A stretch of DNA of 64,000 nt, from the NCBI GenBank assembly GCA_973895155.1, contig OZ316892.1, positions 15,066,001-15,130,000 of the forward strand, given 5' to 3'. The position numbers were made by a program, and so were the translations under genes. Below the pieces are notes generated by a model. It searched no databases and was not told where the DNA came from. It saw nothing but the letters and a program-made list of their open reading frames with translations. Positions 58,520 to 64,000 of the stretch are shown here, piece after piece (positions within the stretch are counted from its first letter, which is position 1; each line of letters starts with the position of its first letter). This DNA comes from Marsupella aquatica (Eukaryota; Marchantiophyta).

Positions 58520-58730
58520 TACCAGGAGGGAGAGAGGGTTAAACCCTTGGCTGGTCACTTTAGAGAGGTGCATGCTTTGGAGTTTATAAACCAGGAGGGA
58601 GAGAGGGTTAAACCCTTGGTGGGCTACTTTAGAGAGGTGCGGAGTTTATCTTCTACCAGGAGGGAGAGAGGGTTAAACCCTTGGTGGGCTACTTTAGAGA
58701 GGTGCATGCTTTGGAGTTGATCGTCTATTC
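58520..58730 (+). repeat. Three tandem units of about 65-70 bp
   Basis: Each unit reads ACCAGGAGGGAGAGAGGGTT, then AAACCCTTGG, a CACTTTAGAGAGGTGC or CTACTTTAGAGAGGTGC stretch and GGAGTTTAT- or GGAGTTGAT-type ends. The second unit lacks the CATGCTTT. The 105-codon plus frame at 58403-58720 (repeating REVHALE and GERVKPL words) is this array translated. Confidence 0.88.
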
Positions 58731-61480
58731 TCTGTTTGATCTCTCAGCTTTCGATATTCAAGGCAAAAAAAGACTCCCACTGTAGCTAACATGCAATAAC
58801 ATGCACTGCTTTCTTGAATGGTTCACACTAGACTTACTGTAGGAGCCTCTTCGATCATGCCAGCTGCCATGCTATAATCGTGTCCAAATTTTCCATCGGA
58901 TCATGGTTATGAATAGGATAATGTACTGGTTAGAGTACATTGTGATGCATATTGCCCCCAAAAAACTCGGGCTGGAGCCAAGTTTTGAGTGACATTATTC
59001 TCATAATGATTTTAAACCACAAGTGCACCTAATGTATGTGAAAATTTGAGTGATTTTTCCATAACAGACAAAAATAAGTGAATCTGAGAAATAGAAAATT
59101 AAACTTAAAGGGCCAGGTAAAAAGTGGTTGCTATGCAATTGGCCAAAAATATGAAAGAAGCTACAAGCAAATCTTGTGATCTTTAATACAATTTATTATG
59201 TTATTTTATATGGTAACACTATATTTGGGTTTTACCTTTCCTACATTTATGGTGTTTCACATAATCCCCGCAAGGTAGGCTACATGGAAAATTAATGCAA
59301 TAAAAAATACAAAATTAGTTCGTGGACCCCCTGGTTACATATTTTAGGCCTTGTTTGAGCTTGTGTTTTGAGAGGCTAATATGGTCCATAATGCTTTGCT
59401 AGCACACATTAAAACACGTAAGGTCTATGAGATATTTTCACTAATTTAAGAACATTAATTAATAAACCCAAGGAACAATTTTGTTTACGCTAGTTGATTT
59501 GGGCATTGGATGACACTATATTTGACCACTAAATTGCCCTAGGCACTCAATTTGAGTTGAGAATCTTGATTACTTTCTCCAGATCAATTGAGAAATCTGC
59601 TTTTCTACGCAAGGAACCCTAAGCTTTATAGTAGCTGAGTCCTCTTTGTAGAATATTTGTCACCTGATTTGTCTATGTACTTTCAAATTATTGGAAATTC
59701 TGGAGATTTCACTGAAGTCTGAATTTGGCAAATTTTGAATTAGAGATTAATAGCCTCATGACCTTGACGCAACTATCCACCAAATGGAGAAGGGCAGCGC
59801 TTAAGCTTTCAAATGAGAGAAGTCTGATTAAGAAGAGAAGCTGGTAGTCATGTTGTGTTGGACAAATAGGTTAGATTTTACAACTTGTATTGTTTAGATT
59901 AAATTAGATTTTCTCACGAAATCAATTTTGACCCATTCAGCCATGCCTGAGCAGTTGACATTTTTTCAACTGCCACATGAATACTTTGCTTTGCAGGCCA
60001 AAGTGGACAGCATGGTTATCACGAGTAGTTGTCAAAATCAGGCTTTTTCGTTGCATGCAACCAAATTCTCAAGCTACAAGAGTCAATAGTCAATTTGTGG
60101 CAAGTCCATTTGAAACCAGATCAATGTCTGATCACATGAATTGAATCAATTCATTGAGTTCAAGTTCCGACCATAGCTGGCAGTTTGCCTGAATTGCAAA
60201 AAGCTGAAAATCTTACTCCATGTGCCAATTACCCTTTAACAAGGAAGTTATCAAGTTAGTTATTAGTCATTGTTTATTATTTGAAAGATACTTTTTAAAT
60301 CTTTGAATTTAATTTTTAAAATTGGATACGTAACTAAAACGGTTACATAGTGACAGTTTTACCGGTCTTGCTCTTTACATTTCTAAATTTTCACCCAAAT
60401 TGATGCAAACACGATAAATTGTAAGTTGATTCATAAACCTGATGAGTCTTGTTTGTTGCGGTTGCGGGTGCGGTTGTTGTTGATGTGGCACTCTCTGGTG
60501 CCAGGAATTTTGGAAGGGACCTCTCATGGGGTCCGTAAAAAAAATCACAAAAGTTTTTACTTATCGGAAAATTCTGTTTTGGAGGGACATTATGGGATAT
60601 AATGCCACCCAAAATAGGGGCTGTAGCCCAATGTTTGAGGGGCAATTATTGCCCATAGTGCTCCAAATGTTGAACCTTAGTACAATTTAAGGACTGAAAG
60701 ATTTCATTTCTTTAACTGTAGTAAAGTAGAATCATCCTGAAGAGATCATCCAGATCGTGACCAAGGTATTATGCTCCAAAATGGCCTGAAGAATACAAAC
60801 AGAAAAACTGCAAAGGGCATTAAAGTATAGCAACAAAGAGGCAGGGACCTAAGGTCAGCAAGCATTCTATCATGGGCCGGGATTCTGTTTTTACCTGGAC
60901 ACCATTTAGGAAACCTCTGTCTGGGATCAAATTAAGATCATGTCCAAAATGAAATCCCCAAGCCTTTATTTAGGACAGCTATGGTGGGTGTGAACCTTTA
61001 CCTAACAGAGAGATAACCCTGGAGAATCATGTTTTTCAGGTGTTAATAGTTGCACCAATAGGATTTGCTTCAAGTATAAGATCATGACAATTAGAGAAAA
61101 CATTTTCCAGTGATTGTGGTTGCACTACTGTAGGCTTTGTGGAAACAACGCTACTTTTTGGCTCTATGCAAAATTTATAATAAAAAAAACTCACTGAGCA
61201 TTATTGTTCATATTTGAATTGGAAATGCATTCAAGAGCTTGGAGTCCCATTAGGCAATGTTCTAACTTAGATTAGTGTCTTATGGCAATTGAGTTTGAAC
61301 AAAGTGAAATGCAAATTGTGATCTCCACTTGGGGGTCTCATTAGCACAAATCTACCCTGCCCAGACTATACACTCATACCCACTGCCGATTCTTTAGCAA
61401 TGCTTCCTCTGATGACTCTCAAAAAGAAAGCCTGGATAAACAGCAAAGTGATAGACTCACAAAACCAAACTTCAAACATT
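58731..61480. other. AT-rich intergenic DNA with one dispersed core copy
   Basis: No gene was recognised. At 60487-60543 (minus) lies a copy of the dispersed core GGACCCCATGAGAGGTCC followed by CTTCCAAAATTCCTGGC, also present at 5.4, 23.0, 23.95 and 47.95 kb. Other frames are short. Confidence 0.4.
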
Positions 61481-62370
61481 CTAGAAAAAAAGGTTTGACA
61501 AAGTGATAGACTCACAGAACCAAACTCAAAACATTAGTAGATTTTCTAGAGTACTTTGGTCCTGTTTTGTTAAATTAGATTTTCTGGAGTACTTTGGTCC
61601 TGTTTTGTTATATTATGGTTTGATAGCGTCCATCTGAGTATCCATAACCAACTTGTTAAATTAGATTTTCTCGAGAACTTTGGTCTTGTTTTGTCAAATT
61701 ATGGTTGGTGCCGTCATCCGAGTATCCATAACCAACTCCATCCAAGGCCTGGAGAGAGACTCCACAACTTTGTTGATTGACTATGCTTGTCACGGAGATT
61801 GACTATGCTTGTCACGTCCTGGACAGTGTCGCCAACCATCAAGGTGATTGTACTTGTTAGCTTTGCGATTTCAAAACTCAATGGAAAGAGCAGTTCATGA
61901 GGAGATCGTTCCTTGATGGTTGGGAATCTTTGCTTGTCCCTTTGTAGTGTACTGAATTTTGTTTTTTTATTATCATTCATAACCCTGAAGTGATGCAATA
62001 GGGCATGAAGTTCTCCCATAACACTTGGGCGTGTCACCCTTATGGGGTAGGTCTTTTGGTAGCCCATAGTAATTTTGTCCTGGCTGTAAGAGAGTTTCAT
62101 GTCTTGTAGCCCATAGTGATTTTGTCCTGCCTGTAAGAGAGTTTCATGTCTTGAGCAGTTTCATGTCTTGAGCCATAACTAAGTTGGTAGCCAGAGTTTC
62201 ATGTCTTGAGCAGTTTCATGTCTTGAGCCATAACTAAGTTGGTAGCCTTTCATGTCTTGAGCAGTTTCATGTCTTGAGCCATAACTAAGTTGGTAGCCCA
62301 TAGTGATTTTGTCCTGGCTGTAAGAGAGTTTCATGTCTTGAGCCATAACTGAGTTAGAGTTGTGCTTTGA
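61481..62370 (+). repeat. Two adjoining complex tandem-repeat blocks
   Basis: Block 1 (about 61540-61735): AAATTAGATTTTCT(G/C)GAG(T/A)AC...TTTGGTCCTGTTTTGT units, with AGTATCCATAACCAACT recurring. Block 2 (about 62040-62350): GTTTCATGTCTTGAGCAGTT and AGCCATAACTAAGTTGGTAG and CCATAGTGATTTTGTCCTG shuffled in higher-order combinations. The 64-codon minus frame with SYGSRHETAQDMK repeats is block 2 translated. Confidence 0.85.
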
Positions 62371-64000
62371 CATGCCCTCATGGACTGAGAAATGCTCCCA
62401 GAACTACTATGAGAATTTCCACACTAATCTGATCAGTGTCCCAGAGTAATCAACGAGCTCAAGCAAAGATACCCAATAGGAGATTTGATAAGAGAAACGA
62501 AGGCAAACTCTTTACTATGAAAGACAAAGATGGCATGTGATCTCTCTCTACCCTGTCATTCAGACAGCACTGAAAAGATCTTAGGTCCGAGATGGAGTTT
62601 CATTATTCGTTCCGAGAAACCCAAACCAGTTCTAGAACTCAAGGTCTAAAACTTCCTCTGAATACTGTGCTCCGTCTAGGTAAGGTCCTCATAATAAACT
62701 CTGCCGGGCATTACATACTGAGAAACACACTCAACATACTCTACCAAACACCACACCAGCATTCTACCCACTCCCTAGTAAAGCCCCAAATTCTTTTGGA
62801 CATTCACCAAATTCCCAAAATGACGGTACGTCAACCTTTTGTTGCTGACTTCGTCAACTAACATGCTCCCCGTTTTTATTTTAATCCACCAAAATTTCAG
62901 GAACCCTCGAGCACCACAGACACACAGTCGGAGCATATACCGTACCAAACATATAAAAAGCACTCACAAATCATCGAGGACCATCTTCTTTGAAAAGCGC
63001 CTCGAGTTTCAAAATAAGAAGTACCTCTTCAGTTACTACCTCGGAAGCCACCTACTCGATGGTGGCCAAAACAACCCCATGGAAGCATTAAACAGTCCGC
63101 GATGTCACTTGATATTACGAATGTACCGGAAAACTCTTCAAATTAAATATTAGTCCAAGAAATTACACTTTTGCGCTCTTGGTTATTACCAGGGGAGGCG
63201 GGATGTCTAAGGCCCAAGAACCACGAATTGTGCCGTAGAAGAGACTTATTGTCAGCCAAATAGAAGACATCATAAATGTGAGGATTTTCCTCAAAGTCTG
63301 TCAAAATCGGTGTCACAGTTCGACAGTGCAGGACGCCCGGATATGTTGTTATAACCTGTACTGTCACCATGAATGACAGTCTCTTGGGGTACCTGTGGAG
63401 GCGACTAAAATCGAAGGCAGCCGCAGCCTCATTGCAAGCAAAGCTAGAATCCAACCAATCAGGTAGCAAACAGAATATTAGAGATCCCCTCCTGCTTACA
63501 CGTCTGAAAGCTTGACGAAAGAGAGAACGAGCTATCCTGATGTCAAGACAAAATTCGTTGATGCTCTTGAACGGTTGACTTTCTCAAACCGAGGACAGCC
63601 CCATTTACTTCGTTTTCAGCCTCCGAATGGTACAGTTGACAAAGAGCATAGAAAGGTACCAAGAGAAGGATCTCCACTGAACCTAAACCCAAAACTCCTT
63701 TCTCAACACCGACAGACCAAACACCAGTACAAATGTGACACATGCTACTAGTCCCTCAGATGACTTCTACAGGACACTACAAACCCCTCTGCTGTCAAAA
63801 TGGCTAAATCACCCAGCTTGAAATCCAAAGAGAAGCCTATATTGCACCTGAGTGTTTGGCCCTTGACCAGCTGATTTGGCTCCAAAACTGCCTAACATGC
63901 AGTTTAACAACTTTTGTCCACCTCGTTTTCTGGCGACTGCAATGGAAATCCAGGATCTTTCTCTCCACCTTGGAGAGCGTCTGACGCAGTTCTGGCTGAG
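62371..64000. other. Right edge, several unassigned frames
   Basis: Plus frames at 62592-62861, 62839-63153 (FFEKRLEFQNKKYLFSYYLG) and 63512-63751 (KFVDALERLTFSNRGQPHLL) and a 108-codon minus frame at 63143-63469 (TPILTDFEENPHIYDVFYLA) look more protein-like than random but match no family I recognise. An acceptor-like TTTCAG at about 62901 precedes the second. They could be exons of a gene extending beyond the window. Confidence 0.3.

Noticed and set aside
62179-62373. 64-codon repetitive ORF
   Set aside because: Translation of a shuffled tandem-repeat block; no independent evidence of coding.

Overview
Nuclear DNA of a land plant. Intron-containing genes for plant-type proteins (a CRUMPLED LEAF homologue, a DUF616/MUCI70-type Golgi glycosyltransferase, a plant-style short STN1) are embedded in AT-rich, repeat-dominated DNA with a Ty1/copia retrotransposon primed by initiator tRNA-Met. 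Introns are short (about 0.1-1.6 kb) and genes are compact, which would fit a bryophyte or another seedless plant, but the clade cannot be fixed from this window alone. Gene models were built by hand from splice sites, reading phase and family motifs. Many exons are too small to appear as long open frames.

Layout. 0.57-2.0 kb: STN1 of the telomere-capping CST complex, minus strand, five small exons, with one apparent 1-nt frame problem. 2-10.9 kb: repeats, including a solo LTR with a perfect target duplication, a composite tandem array present twice in inverted orientation, and a small TIR element. 10.9-16.9 kb: a DUF616 glycosyltransferase (minus) head-to-head with a nine-exon CRL gene (plus). 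17-20.4 kb: pyrimidine-rich and tandem-repeat DNA, then the single-exon SDH assembly factor SDHAF1 at 20.4 kb. 21-24.2 kb: two direct copies of an AT-rich repeat. 24.2-28.0 kb: a GC-rich unit carrying a 617-codon gag-like/coiled-coil frame with two in-frame TAGs, bounded by an 11-bp direct repeat. 28.35-35.4 kb: a minus-strand copia element with near-identical LTRs, an extra leader plus LTR fragment at its left end, and a 283-bp TIR element inside the right LTR. 37.97-41.74 kb: a minus-strand chromatin gene whose exons join in phase to give a PHD finger, an AT-hook and a SAP30-type Sin3-binding domain. 43.6-52 kb: repeats, including a cluster of solo LTRs in the opposite orientation and a roughly 87-bp minisatellite. 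53.7-57.5 kb: a multi-exon seven-pass-like membrane protein (minus). 58.5-64 kb: tandem repeats and unassigned DNA.

The genes are unrelated housekeeping or regulatory genes with no operon-like logic. The one evident regulatory arrangement is the shared 1.3-kb intergenic region between the divergent DUF616 and CRL genes. Most novel for follow-up are the PHD/AT-hook/SAP30 architecture, the GC-rich gag-like unit, the composite copia insertion and the two TIR elements with readable boundaries.
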